64,000 bases of DNA from Cyanobium sp. Cruz-8D1 (GTDB lineage: Bacteria; Cyanobacteriota; Cyanobacteriia; PCC-6307; Cyanobiaceae): the NCBI RefSeq assembly GCF_024345975.1, contig NZ_JAGQCD010000002.1:1-64000 (forward strand), read 5' to 3'. Below are positions 9,216 to 17,300 of this stretch, one piece after another (positions within the stretch are counted from its first letter, which is position 1; every line of letters begins with the position of its first letter). The position numbers and the translations under genes were made by a program. The notes beneath the pieces are model-generated. The model did no database searches. It saw only the letters and a program-made list of their open reading frames with translations, and was not told where the DNA came from.

Positions 9216-9269
9216 GGACTCGGCGCCGAGAGCGGCGCAGCGACGGGACCGATCCCAGTGGAGGCCCGA

Positions 9270-9312
9270 CGGCAGGAGGGCCTCAGACTGGAGAGGCCCG
9301 GAGCAAGACCCA
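9270..9312. repeat. Intergenic repeat, copy 1
   Basis: A ~40-bp segment around 9270-9312, containing GAGGCCCGGAGCAAGACCC, closely resembles 11231-11273 (GAGGACCCGGAGCAGGACC). Both copies share GGGCCTCA-CTGGAGAGG before this core. Both lie in non-coding DNA of the phage region, one upstream of the 8892-9215 gene and one just after the endolysin gene. A shared regulatory or processing site is possible. Confidence 0.5.
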
Positions 9313-9342
9313 AAGGGTCGAGCCCCACAGGGGGCAGGCCCC

Positions 9343-10155
9343 TCAACTGCAGTGGGCCGCTGCCGCCGCTGCTCGGGGGCCATGGGCCGGGAAGGTGATC
9401 ACGAACGGCCGATCGGCCTGGGCGCAGAGAGGCAGCCCAAAGCGGCCGCCGCAGCTGATGCACTGGATCTTGCGGCCGCCTCTCCCCCGACGACTGGCGG
9501 GGCAGGCCACAAAGCGCACGCCCTCGTGGCGGAACACGGCGGGCGCATCGGAAGGCACCACGCAGACCGCCGGGATGCCTTGGCACATCAAGGCCGCCGC
9601 CGCGCTGCGGGATTCAGTGGAGGCATTGATCACCAGCCCCCTGGCGGCTGCCTGCCGCAATGCGGCTTGATTCTCCGGGCTCATCGGGAAGTGGGTGAAG
9701 GACCAGGCCGCCCGCAGATGGCGGGTGGCCCTGGCCAGCTGGAGCAACAGGGCCTGATCGATGCGCAGCGGATCGGCCGGATCCGGCCATTGATCGCCCG
9801 CCACGCAGTGGCGGAACAGGATCCCGGCCGGCAGCGCCAGCACCTGCTTGATGAAGGCCGCCGCCGCCAGGCCGCTTTCGCCCCGGCTGAGCCGATCCCA
9901 GTGCAGCCGGGTGTGGAAGCCAGCCTCGGCGTAGCAGCCCTGATCACCAGCAAGGGGGCAGCTGGAGGGACAGGTGCGCCGGCTGGTGCTGGAGACAGCA
10001 ATCGGGCCGGTCTTGCCGTTGAGACTGGGGAAGGACAGGGAGGCACGGTGGGAGTGGGCAGCAGCCACAGGAGGGGTGACGCAGGACCCTCCCTGCAGCC
10101 GCGCCGCCCGGCAAGGGCCAGCCACCACCCAATGGCGCAGCGCAGCGGAGCCCAA
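9343..10155 (-). CDS. Gp88-like phage protein (DUF7227-type), 270 aa
   Basis: The pattern matches phage Gp88-like proteins: LNGKTGPIAVSSTSRRTCP near residues 45-63, then CPLAGDQGCYAEAG, LHWDRLSRGE, a central FTHFPMSPENQ, a VVPSDAP stretch, and a C-terminal cysteine cluster (FVACPAS, CISCGGRFGLPLC) ending FVITFPAHG. The family's function is not settled; the conserved cysteines suggest metal binding. The first ~30 residues are poorly conserved in style, so the true start may lie downstream at a GTG or ATG near 10070-10155. It reads leftward, away from the membrane-protein gene at 10349. Confidence 0.7.
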   Translation of the reverse strand: MGSAALRHWVVAGPCRAARLQGGSCVTPPVAAAHSHRASLSFPSLNGKTGPIAVSSTSRRTCPSSCPLAGDQGCYAEAGFHTRLHWDRLSRGESGLAAAAFIKQVLALPAGILFRHCVAGDQWPDPADPLRIDQALLLQLARATRHLRAAWSFTHFPMSPENQAALRQAAARGLVINASTESRSAAAALMCQGIPAVCVVPSDAPAVFRHEGVRFVACPASRRGRGGRKIQCISCGGRFGLPLCAQADRPFVITFPAHGPRAAAAAAHCS

Positions 10156-10348
10156 CGTCCACTCCGGCTGGCTGGTGAAACCCTTGCCCAGGCGCGGAGC
10201 ATGGAAGGGCCTGCGCCGCCGACCTCACAACGCAGCCGATCGCTACTGCTGAGGCGGTAACTGGCAAAGCCCAGTGGGGAGCCGTGATCGCTTGGATCCG
10301 CCTGCTTGCTGGCAAGTGCTGGTGAGCGGCCAGCTGGGCCGCGTTGCG

Positions 10349-11119
10349 ATGCCCTCTCCGCCAATGCGTGCGCCTGCACCTGATCTCGAGCCCTCGGCCA
10401 TTCAGGCCGAAACACCTCCGCCACAACACACGCCGGTGCCGGCAGGGCGCTGGCCCCTGCCCACCCTGGATCTGAGCGTCTCGGCTGATGCCCTGGTGCT
10501 GCTGGGCATCTGCGGCTGGCTGATCTGGCGCCGCTTCCTGCGGCAGGTGGTGCTCAGCCGCTTTGGCTTCCTGCTCGGCTCTCAGCAGAACGCCCGCTAC
10601 CTGGTGGAACTGCTCGCCCAGGTGGCCGTGCTCACCGGCGCCAGCCGTGTTGCCCTGGGCACCTTCTACAACCCGGAGCTGCTCACCACCGGCTACGGCT
10701 ATACCCGGGTGGCGATCCTCAGCTGCTACGTCGCACCGGGCCGGCTGCCGCTGGATGTGGAGTCACGCTCCATGCCGATGGAGCGCATCCGCGCCGATGT
10801 GCAGGACCTGCTGGAGCACGCCGATGGTGGCTGGCGGCTGGTGGAGGCCGGCCCCCATCTGCCCACTCCCTGCCTGGACTACCTGCTGCGCAACCGCATT
10901 GCCTTCCTTTACGGCCGTCTGGTGATGCTGGAGACGCTGCCGATCGGCATCCTCAACCTCCATTTCGATACGCCGCAGCAGCGGCCGGCAGACCTGGGTG
11001 CGATCTGCCATGCCGACCGTCTGGAGACTCTGTTTGCCGAGATCAGCCTGGTGGTGCGGGGCCGCATCCTCAGGCCATCGCTGTGGCGCCGCCTGCTGCG
11101 CACCTGGAGCGGCCACTGA
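10349..11119 (+). CDS. Single-pass membrane protein with GAF-like domain, 256 aa
   Basis: The ATG at 10349 is chosen; in-frame sequence upstream to 10274 is not convincing. A Pro-rich N-terminus leads to one TM helix near residues 48-62 (ALVLLGICGWLIW). A GAF-like domain follows, with a helix YLVELLAQVAVLTG, strand SRVALGTFYN, YTRVAILSCYV and a final GILNLHFD strand before a C-terminal helix. No catalytic residues are evident. It shares the architecture of the 232-aa protein at 1745-2443. Function unknown; it is the only rightward gene among leftward neighbours here. Confidence 0.6.
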   Translation: MPSPPMRAPAPDLEPSAIQAETPPPQHTPVPAGRWPLPTLDLSVSADALVLLGICGWLIWRRFLRQVVLSRFGFLLGSQQNARYLVELLAQVAVLTGASRVALGTFYNPELLTTGYGYTRVAILSCYVAPGRLPLDVESRSMPMERIRADVQDLLEHADGGWRLVEAGPHLPTPCLDYLLRNRIAFLYGRLVMLETLPIGILNLHFDTPQQRPADLGAICHADRLETLFAEISLVVRGRILRPSLWRRLLRTWSGH

Positions 11120-11230
11120 TGGCCGTGGCATGGCGCATCAGCATCGGCTGAGCCAGCTCCATCCACCTGCAATGGGCCCGCAGGCCTCGAGCCCACAGCA
11201 GGGCAGGATCGCAGCGAGAGCTGGATCCCA

Positions 11231-11273
11231 GGCGGGCCTCACACTGGAGAGGACCCGGAGCAGGACCTCTTTG
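11231..11273. repeat. Intergenic repeat, copy 2
   Basis: Second copy of the ~40-bp element seen at 9270-9312. It lies immediately after the stop of the endolysin gene (stop at 11279 on the minus strand), within a 159-bp gap to the membrane-protein gene. Similarity was judged by eye over about 36 positions with a few substitutions. Confidence 0.5.
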
Positions 11274-11278
11274 CGGTC

Positions 11279-12583
11279 TCAGGCGAGCCTGTCGACAACG
11301 ATGCTCCACCCCCTGCCTGGGGCATAGCGGTAGGCACCGCCGCTGATCGGCTCCACCATCCAGCGCTTGCCGAAGTTCAGCCGGCTGAACTGCAGCCCCA
11401 TGCCCTTGGCGTTGAGGGTGGCGCCACTGATCAGATCCGGCTCACCCCATGGATCGTTCACCACTACATGGGTGGGGGTGTGGCCATAGACGATCAGCCA
11501 GTGGCCCGAGCCGGTGGGTCGATCGACATGCCCCCGGTGGATGTAGCCGCAGGGGACGGGGATGCCGCGGTTGATCTGCTGCTCGATCATCTGGAAGTCG
11601 GCGTTCTGCACCAACCGGGCTGTGACGCCGTAGTGGGCCAGCGCCCGCAGCTGGGCGCTGGCGTCGGTGGTGTCGCCAAAACGCTGCACCACCGCCAGGT
11701 AGTGGTCGTCGCCATGGGCGCCCTTGAGCGTGCCGGGCTTGATGGTTTCCAGGAGCATGGCGCAACTGGAGGAGAAGCAGGTGCGATCCCGCTGAGAGAG
11801 CTGGGCCGAATCGCGCTGCGAGTAGCGGGGCACACCCACCAGTGGGTTGGGATGGCGGATGGCGCCTCCCCCAGCAGGGGGCTTGCTGTTCAGCCGGCTG
11901 GGTGATGCGCTCCAGAGCGCGGCCTCTGCCTTGCGCCGCCGCCGCAGGCCGGCCTCGCTGGGGCCGCCGGGATTGACGTAGAGCATCAGCGCCGCGGGAA
12001 CCTTCTCCAGCTCGCCGGCCTGCAGCACCTTGGTGATGGTGGTGAACCCCTTGCTGCCGAACCAGGCCGGGCCGCAGTTGTAGGTGAACGAGAGCAGCGC
12101 CGCCTGCTGGTTGGTGCTCAGCTTTGCCCAGCCAGGGATGCGCTGGGCCAGCAGCTGATGGTCTCGCTTCAGGCGGCCGGCGAGCAGGGCATCGGCCAGC
12201 TCCTGGCTGATCCGATCGCCCCGTTTGACCGGTGCACCGTCGTCGTAGGTGGTGCTGCCCCAGCCGATGGTCCAGGGCTCGGCGCCGGTCTCGGGATCGG
12301 GGTAGGCGGTGAGCTTGCAGCCCTCGAACTCCTTGACCAGCGGCATGGCCACCGCGACAGCGGCCGGGATCTCAGTGGGCGCCTTGGTCTCCACCGCGGC
12401 CTTCCACAGATCCCGCAGCTCACTGCCCTCAGCCAGGGCCTCGGGCTCGTGCTGCACCAACAGGTCCAGCACCGCCTGCAGCCAGGCACGGTGATGGCTT
12501 TTGCTGGGGTCGTAGTGGCTGACGTAGTTGCTGGTGGGGACTGGAGGCTTCCCCTGCAGAGGTGCCTTGCTCATGGCTGCCAA
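11279..12583 (-). CDS. Bifunctional endolysin: GH24 lysozyme + C39-like peptidase
   Basis: 434 aa. Residues ~78-225 are a T4-type GH24 lysozyme: FEG with catalytic Glu87, AYPDPETG with Asp97, TIGWGS, and NQQAALLSFTYNCG. After a linker, residues ~250-430 form a C39-like papain-fold peptidase (Peptidase_C39_2 style): YSQRDS, Cys269/Cys274 in RTCFSSSC, His361 in GSGHWLIVYG, and Asp377 in VVVNDPWG. It should cut both glycan and peptide of murein at lysis. The start overlaps the end of the upstream membrane-protein gene by 13 nt, completing a leftward lysis operon. No signal peptide is seen, so export would need the holin. Confidence 0.85.
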   Translation of the reverse strand: MAAMSKAPLQGKPPVPTSNYVSHYDPSKSHHRAWLQAVLDLLVQHEPEALAEGSELRDLWKAAVETKAPTEIPAAVAVAMPLVKEFEGCKLTAYPDPETGAEPWTIGWGSTTYDDGAPVKRGDRISQELADALLAGRLKRDHQLLAQRIPGWAKLSTNQQAALLSFTYNCGPAWFGSKGFTTITKVLQAGELEKVPAALMLYVNPGGPSEAGLRRRRKAEAALWSASPSRLNSKPPAGGGAIRHPNPLVGVPRYSQRDSAQLSQRDRTCFSSSCAMLLETIKPGTLKGAHGDDHYLAVVQRFGDTTDASAQLRALAHYGVTARLVQNADFQMIEQQINRGIPVPCGYIHRGHVDRPTGSGHWLIVYGHTPTHVVVNDPWGEPDLISGATLNAKGMGLQFSRLNFGKRWMVEPISGGAYRYAPGRGWSIVVDRLA

Positions 12584-12942
12584 CGCTCCAGATCGTCCGC
12601 CGATGCCCCGTCCAACCAGGCCGAGAAGGCCCCATCGCCCATCTGCCCCACGGCGTGATCCGCAGCGGCCCGTGGGTCGAAGAGCGCAAACAGCGGCCCC
12701 AGGTCGTCACTGGCCCAGCTCTCACCGGTGAGGGCCTCCAGCTTCTGGCGCACCACCTGCTCGAGATCGGCTCCGGAGCAGCGCTGCAGCAGCCCCGGCA
12801 GCAGGGGATCGAGCTGGTGGAACAGCACCGGTGCGACCGCCAGGATGCGGCGCTGCACAAACCGCCGCGCCAGTGGTTTCACCACGGCCTCCAAGACCCC
12901 CAGGGCCAGAAAGGCGATGGCCAGATCAAGCAGCCAGCGCAT
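12571..12942 (-). CDS. Lysis-cassette membrane protein, 123 aa
   Basis: The ATG at 12942 gives an N-terminal hydrophobic helix (WLLDLAIAFLALGVLEAVV), followed by a basic patch and a soluble helical domain ending DDLERWQP. It overlaps the upstream holin-like gene by 17 nt and the downstream endolysin by 13 nt, so the three are one translational unit. The layout (N-terminal TM anchor, soluble C-terminus) would suit an accessory lysis protein or spanin-like component, but no lipobox or known family is visible. Confidence 0.6.
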   Translation of the reverse strand: MRWLLDLAIAFLALGVLEAVVKPLARRFVQRRILAVAPVLFHQLDPLLPGLLQRCSGADLEQVVRQKLEALTGESWASDDLGPLFALFDPRAAADHAVGQMGDGAFSAWLDGASADDLERWQP

Positions 12943-13294
12943 CGTCCCCGTCCTCGTCGCTTGTGCCACTGCGGAACTGCCCGAGCCGGTTCCTGGGCGG
13001 CAGGTGCCGCACCACGCCAGATGGGATGCCGCCATCGGGGCCGCCGCCACCTGGACCGCGACCACCGGTTCCGGGGCCATGCCCCCGGCCGGAGTCCATG
13101 AAGTAGGTGGCGGCCGACTGGCCCGCCAGGGCGATCGCCGGCAGGGCCAGAGCCCAACGGCTTTCGCACAGGGCGATGTCCTTGGCGCGGAGCTCGCAGA
13201 CCCCCACAAAGGCCATCAGCGAGAGGATCTCAGCGCCGACCAGGGCGAGGATCGGGGCGGTGTTGCTGCTCAGTTGTGGTGGTGCCATCGGCAT
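12926..13294 (-). CDS. Holin-like two-TM protein, 122 aa
   Basis: Two hydrophobic segments, near residues 12-34 (APILALVGAEILSLMAFVGV) and 48-66 (ALALPAIALAGQSAATYFM), are followed by a Gly/Pro-rich linker and an acidic tail (SDEDGDD). Length, two TMs, charged tail and position immediately before an endolysin fit a holin. No specific holin family was recognised, so this is a positional and topological call. It follows the sigma-factor gene by 83 nt on the same strand. Confidence 0.62.
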   Translation of the reverse strand: MPMAPPQLSSNTAPILALVGAEILSLMAFVGVCELRAKDIALCESRWALALPAIALAGQSAATYFMDSGRGHGPGTGGRGPGGGGPDGGIPSGVVRHLPPRNRLGQFRSGTSDEDGDDALAA

Positions 13295-13377
13295 CAGTGG
13301 GGCCGCCGCAGGCGAACCGGCCAGCCCTCCATGGGCCTTTGCCAGGCCGGCCCACAGCCCGGCTGCAGGAAGGGGCC

Positions 13378-14010
13378 TCAGCCCCCACCTGAGAGCTGCT
13401 GGCGCAGGGCGGCGATGGCCTTCTTCTGGGCCCGCTGCACCGACATGGCGCTGATCTGGAGCCGCTCGGCTGCGGCCCGCAGCGACAGGCCCTCCAGGAG
13501 CGTGAGCCTCAGGGCCGTGGCCTGGGCGGCGGGCAGCTGCTCGACCAGCTGCTCCAGCGCCAGCTGCTGCTCGGCCCCGCTGGAAGCTGGCTCGGGCTCA
13601 GGGGAAGCCAGCTGATCGAGCAGGCACGGCTCGCCATCAGCGCTGGCATCGAGGCTAAAGTGCCCCAGTGGGCACTGGCCCTGCTCATGCAGGCGATGGG
13701 GAATGCGCACCAGCCGCACCCGATCGCGCAGGTGATGCTGCAGGGCACCGGTGATGCAGCGGCGCAGATAGGGCCCAGCGGGCTCACCGGATCGGCAGCG
13801 GGGAGCGGAGCGGACCAGGGCTTCTCGGGCCACCTGGATCAGATCCTCCCGCTCCACCAGCGGGAACAGACGCCGGGCGGCGGCTGAGGCGATGGCATCG
13901 GCCAGAGGCAGGTGCTCCAGCGCCAGGGCATCGCGGGCTTTGAGGGCTGAACGGCTGAGGGCTTGGCCTGCTGGCTTCTGGCGGTGGGAAGGGGACGTGA
14001 GGGAAGCCAT
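13378..14010 (-). CDS. Phage-borne sigma-70 family sigma factor, 210 aa
   Basis: Region 2 lies around residues 30-110 (LPLADAIASAAARRLFPLV, EDLIQVAREAL, GPYLRRCITGALQHHLRDR), a short region 3 follows (RLVRIPHRLHEQG), and region 4 is C-terminal with LPAAQATALRLTLLEGLSL and the HTH RAAAERLQISAMSVQ. Region 1 is absent, as in small group-3-like sigma factors. The ATG at 14010 is chosen over an upstream in-frame ATG at 14064 because the latter extension looks non-coding. It sits at the head of the leftward lysis cassette and may direct late transcription; that role is inferred. Confidence 0.82.
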   Translation of the reverse strand: MASLTSPSHRQKPAGQALSRSALKARDALALEHLPLADAIASAAARRLFPLVEREDLIQVAREALVRSAPRCRSGEPAGPYLRRCITGALQHHLRDRVRLVRIPHRLHEQGQCPLGHFSLDASADGEPCLLDQLASPEPEPASSGAEQQLALEQLVEQLPAAQATALRLTLLEGLSLRAAAERLQISAMSVQRAQKKAIAALRQQLSGGG

Positions 14011-14322
14011 CGGGGAGACGGCGGAGAACCCCACCCCCACCGGCCGGCCGCAGCGCTGTGGCAAGGACGCCCGACATCGGAGGGCGCATGGCCCGATCCT
14101 TGACGCGGCGTGAGGACCGGCCGAGGGATGCGGTGGGTGTGCGCCGGCCCGAAGGCGTCACCAAGCCGTCAGGGCCGAGAGACAAAGCACTGCGAAAAAT
14201 GCCCAGGCAGCCTCAATTCGACTTAGAACAGCAGGTCAAGAGAGGAGGGCAGATAGATCACCAAAAATGATCAGTCTCCGATTTCGACAGCAGGGTATGA
14301 ACTTCAGCGACAATCAAGAGAC

Positions 14323-17300
14323 TCAGACAGCTGTCTTGGTTGAACCGCCATGTTGAGTGACCCTCGGACGACAGCGAACTTTTATTGCACCTTTGCTGAA
14401 TGCGGAGTCCGTCGCTTTGCTTGACCACACATAAGCCTCCCCGGGCTGCAAGTGCGCCATCTTCTCGGGAGTCAAATCACCCAGTGCTGCATTGGCTTTT
14501 TGAATATGTTTGAGCCAGGCTGGGGAATTGAACTTATGCAGGATGATCTGACTGGAAAGCTCAATGAGAGCTACGGGAACTGAAGGTGGGTCCTGGCTTG
14601 CAACCATGACGCTCGTTCCCTTGTGCCGCATTTCTCGGACTACTTCAATTAAGCCACCAACCAGGTCAGGGCTGTCAATGTACTTATGTGCTTCATCAAA
14701 GACCACAAGCTTGTTGAACTTGCTTCCCTCGTAGGTGGCTTCAGCGAAAAGCTGGAGAAGGACAACAAATAGACCAAGAGCTTGGTCCTTTTCCATGAAC
14801 TCATCGCGAAGGTCTACAATAACTAGGCGTCCAGGTCGTATCGCCTCACCTAGATTGACGCTGTCATCGATGAATTCTTGCGCAAGCTCCAAACGACCGT
14901 ATGCCAAATCCTTGATGTGATCTGGCATGCGTGAATCAGCAATCCCATGACGCAACCCCTCCAGGGTGAGCTCATCCCTGAGCTGTTTCATGATCATGTT
15001 GAGTTGTCTGATATAGGTTGCCTGGTTGCCTACAGCTCCCAACAGAAATCTCCAGTGACTCGCCTGGAGCTCGTTGGCAGCAAAGCGAAGCGCACGGACC
15101 TCAATGCCCGGATAGTCTTTTTGTCTTTCATCAAGTTTATCGGATGGGACCAGCAGGAGAACATCGGAGAGAGCTTTTGGCTCGGCACCGTATTTCTCTC
15201 GTAGAAGAGCAATTTGTGCTGCATCACTATTCGCTGCCACCATGGAGGTGAACTCGGGCGCGTAGTCCATGGTTGGGCTGTAATGAAAGATCACTGTTGC
15301 GAGGGGTTGCGGCAACAAGTTGATTCCATCAATAGGCAAAGAAGCCATCTCAGCAACACTACCAAGGGTGTAGCTCTTCCCCCCACCCTGGACACCGAAG
15401 AGGCTGATCGTATGAGTTTGGTTGAGATCAAGCGCAACTTTGCGACCTGATACTTCACCAAGTAAGCCATATTGAGGTGAATCGCCGGTGACACCTAGCA
15501 TCACATCACAGGCCGGTCCACCGTCGCCATGTTTCTGATCTATCACCTGATGCAAGGAAGCAGTACGATTTGGTTCGCCATCTAATGGAATTGTGGGTTC
15601 GCACCCAATAGCAGTCTGAATGGAAACAGGAGATTCGTCAGTCCTATCTATTGGTTGTACGCTAATCCCATCGCTGCTTGTTTCATGCTGAGCAGAAGCA
15701 GAATCAAGAGGAGATCCTCCTGATGGAGTTCCATCTGGTTTTATGGATACCAGTTGGCCTCCTGACCTCGGTGGAAGGTCATCATCATCGTTCTTAGGAG
15801 TTATCTGTGGCTCAAGTGGGAACGCAGTTGAGAGCCCGCTCGATTGCCGCCGAGTTGAAGCCAAGTCCTGCCATGAAACACTGCGATCGCGGGCTTGACC
15901 AAGGAAAGCCGCAGTTTCAAGCTCAGGAATGCTTCGTCTGCGTTGCAAGCGGGTGGTCTCAATATCTGCCGAGGCGATGAGGGGGGCAGCAATTGAGCAA
16001 TTTTGGGCCTCAGTGGCATCATCTTGCTCAGGTGGGGAGGATGCAGCTTCTTCAATAAGCTCACGGATCAGATCTGAGCCGACACGGTGAAACTCAATTC
16101 CATTCTCCTGCTCAATGTCACTCCCTGTTTTCTCAAAATCAAAGATGAGTGCACTCCGGGTAAAGACTAACCGATAACCATCTTCCAGGCTACGAAGGAA
16201 GAATCGTGCTTCTTGAACCGCTGAAGACTCCATGAGATTGTAACGCACCCCGCGATCCAAATAGAACTCAAGTAGCGAGACGAGCTCCTGGCTCTTCACC
16301 AATCGATCCGCGCGGTCTGGATTATTCCTATGAGGATCAAAGTGTAGTGAGAGTACCTGCTCGCTTTGCGCGATCTGCTCGGCGATTTTATCCTTAAGTG
16401 AACTGTAAGCGGCAAGATCTCCAACTGCTGCATAGCATTTGACTTCAACCAAGCGACAGGTGATCGTACGCTCGGCTGCATTAAGGTCAAACAGAGCTAG
16501 GTCAGTGCGTTTGAAGCTGACTTCATCGCCCAGCTCATCAGCAGCTTTCTTGAGACTGCGATAGAGCTCAAGATGGGCATCAAGAGACAGTGTAATCTGG
16601 CTTTGAAGTGCTTCTTGATGCCAGAGATAAATACGGGAAAGGGCGAGGCCTAGGGCTTCGGCACGCTGTGAAGGTGCGGAGATTAGCTTGAGGGCCAATC
16701 GTCCAGAGAGGGATCGCAGCTGATCAAGGATGGCAATTGCATGCCGGCCTTCACTCGGAAGTCCGTACTCATTGAGCACTGGAACAAGCATGGCCTCCAG
16801 CTCGGAAACAGAGCGAGATGTGATGGTCAGCCTGTGACCCACCGCATTACCAATATCTGGAGAGTGATCAATAAGGTAATCAGGACGCTTCCGCTGACCA
16901 CCATGATCAAAAAACTCGATGCCCATGTTGCGGTCGAGAGTGACCACCCAATCGCTGACTTCATGAACCTGATGGAGGAGTGCCCGTTCTTTGGCGTCCA
17001 GGGCCAACCCGATCACCGGGCGCATTGCATCCTCGACTTGGCCGGTAGCAACTGCACTTATGGCGCTGGAGAGAATTGCAGGAACCGTTGAAAGTAGTTC
17101 AGTAAGCTTCTCGGAACCACTGAGAGGGAGAGCCGAGCCATGGCGCGGCGTCCTACACCAAGCAACGGTGCTCTCATCCTCTTTGTACTCCACCTGGTAA
17201 TCCTGGAGAAGACCATGGACTGGAGCAGCAAAGTCTTTAAGCGTGGCTTGTTTAGCCCCAACCTCCTCTGCAGGAAAGAGGTCAAAGAGGAAGGACAAAT

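Noticed and set aside
14257-14273. GATCA-TGATC inverted repeat as terminator of the MADS operon
   Set aside because: The stem is only 5 bp, with no G+C-rich arm or T-run.
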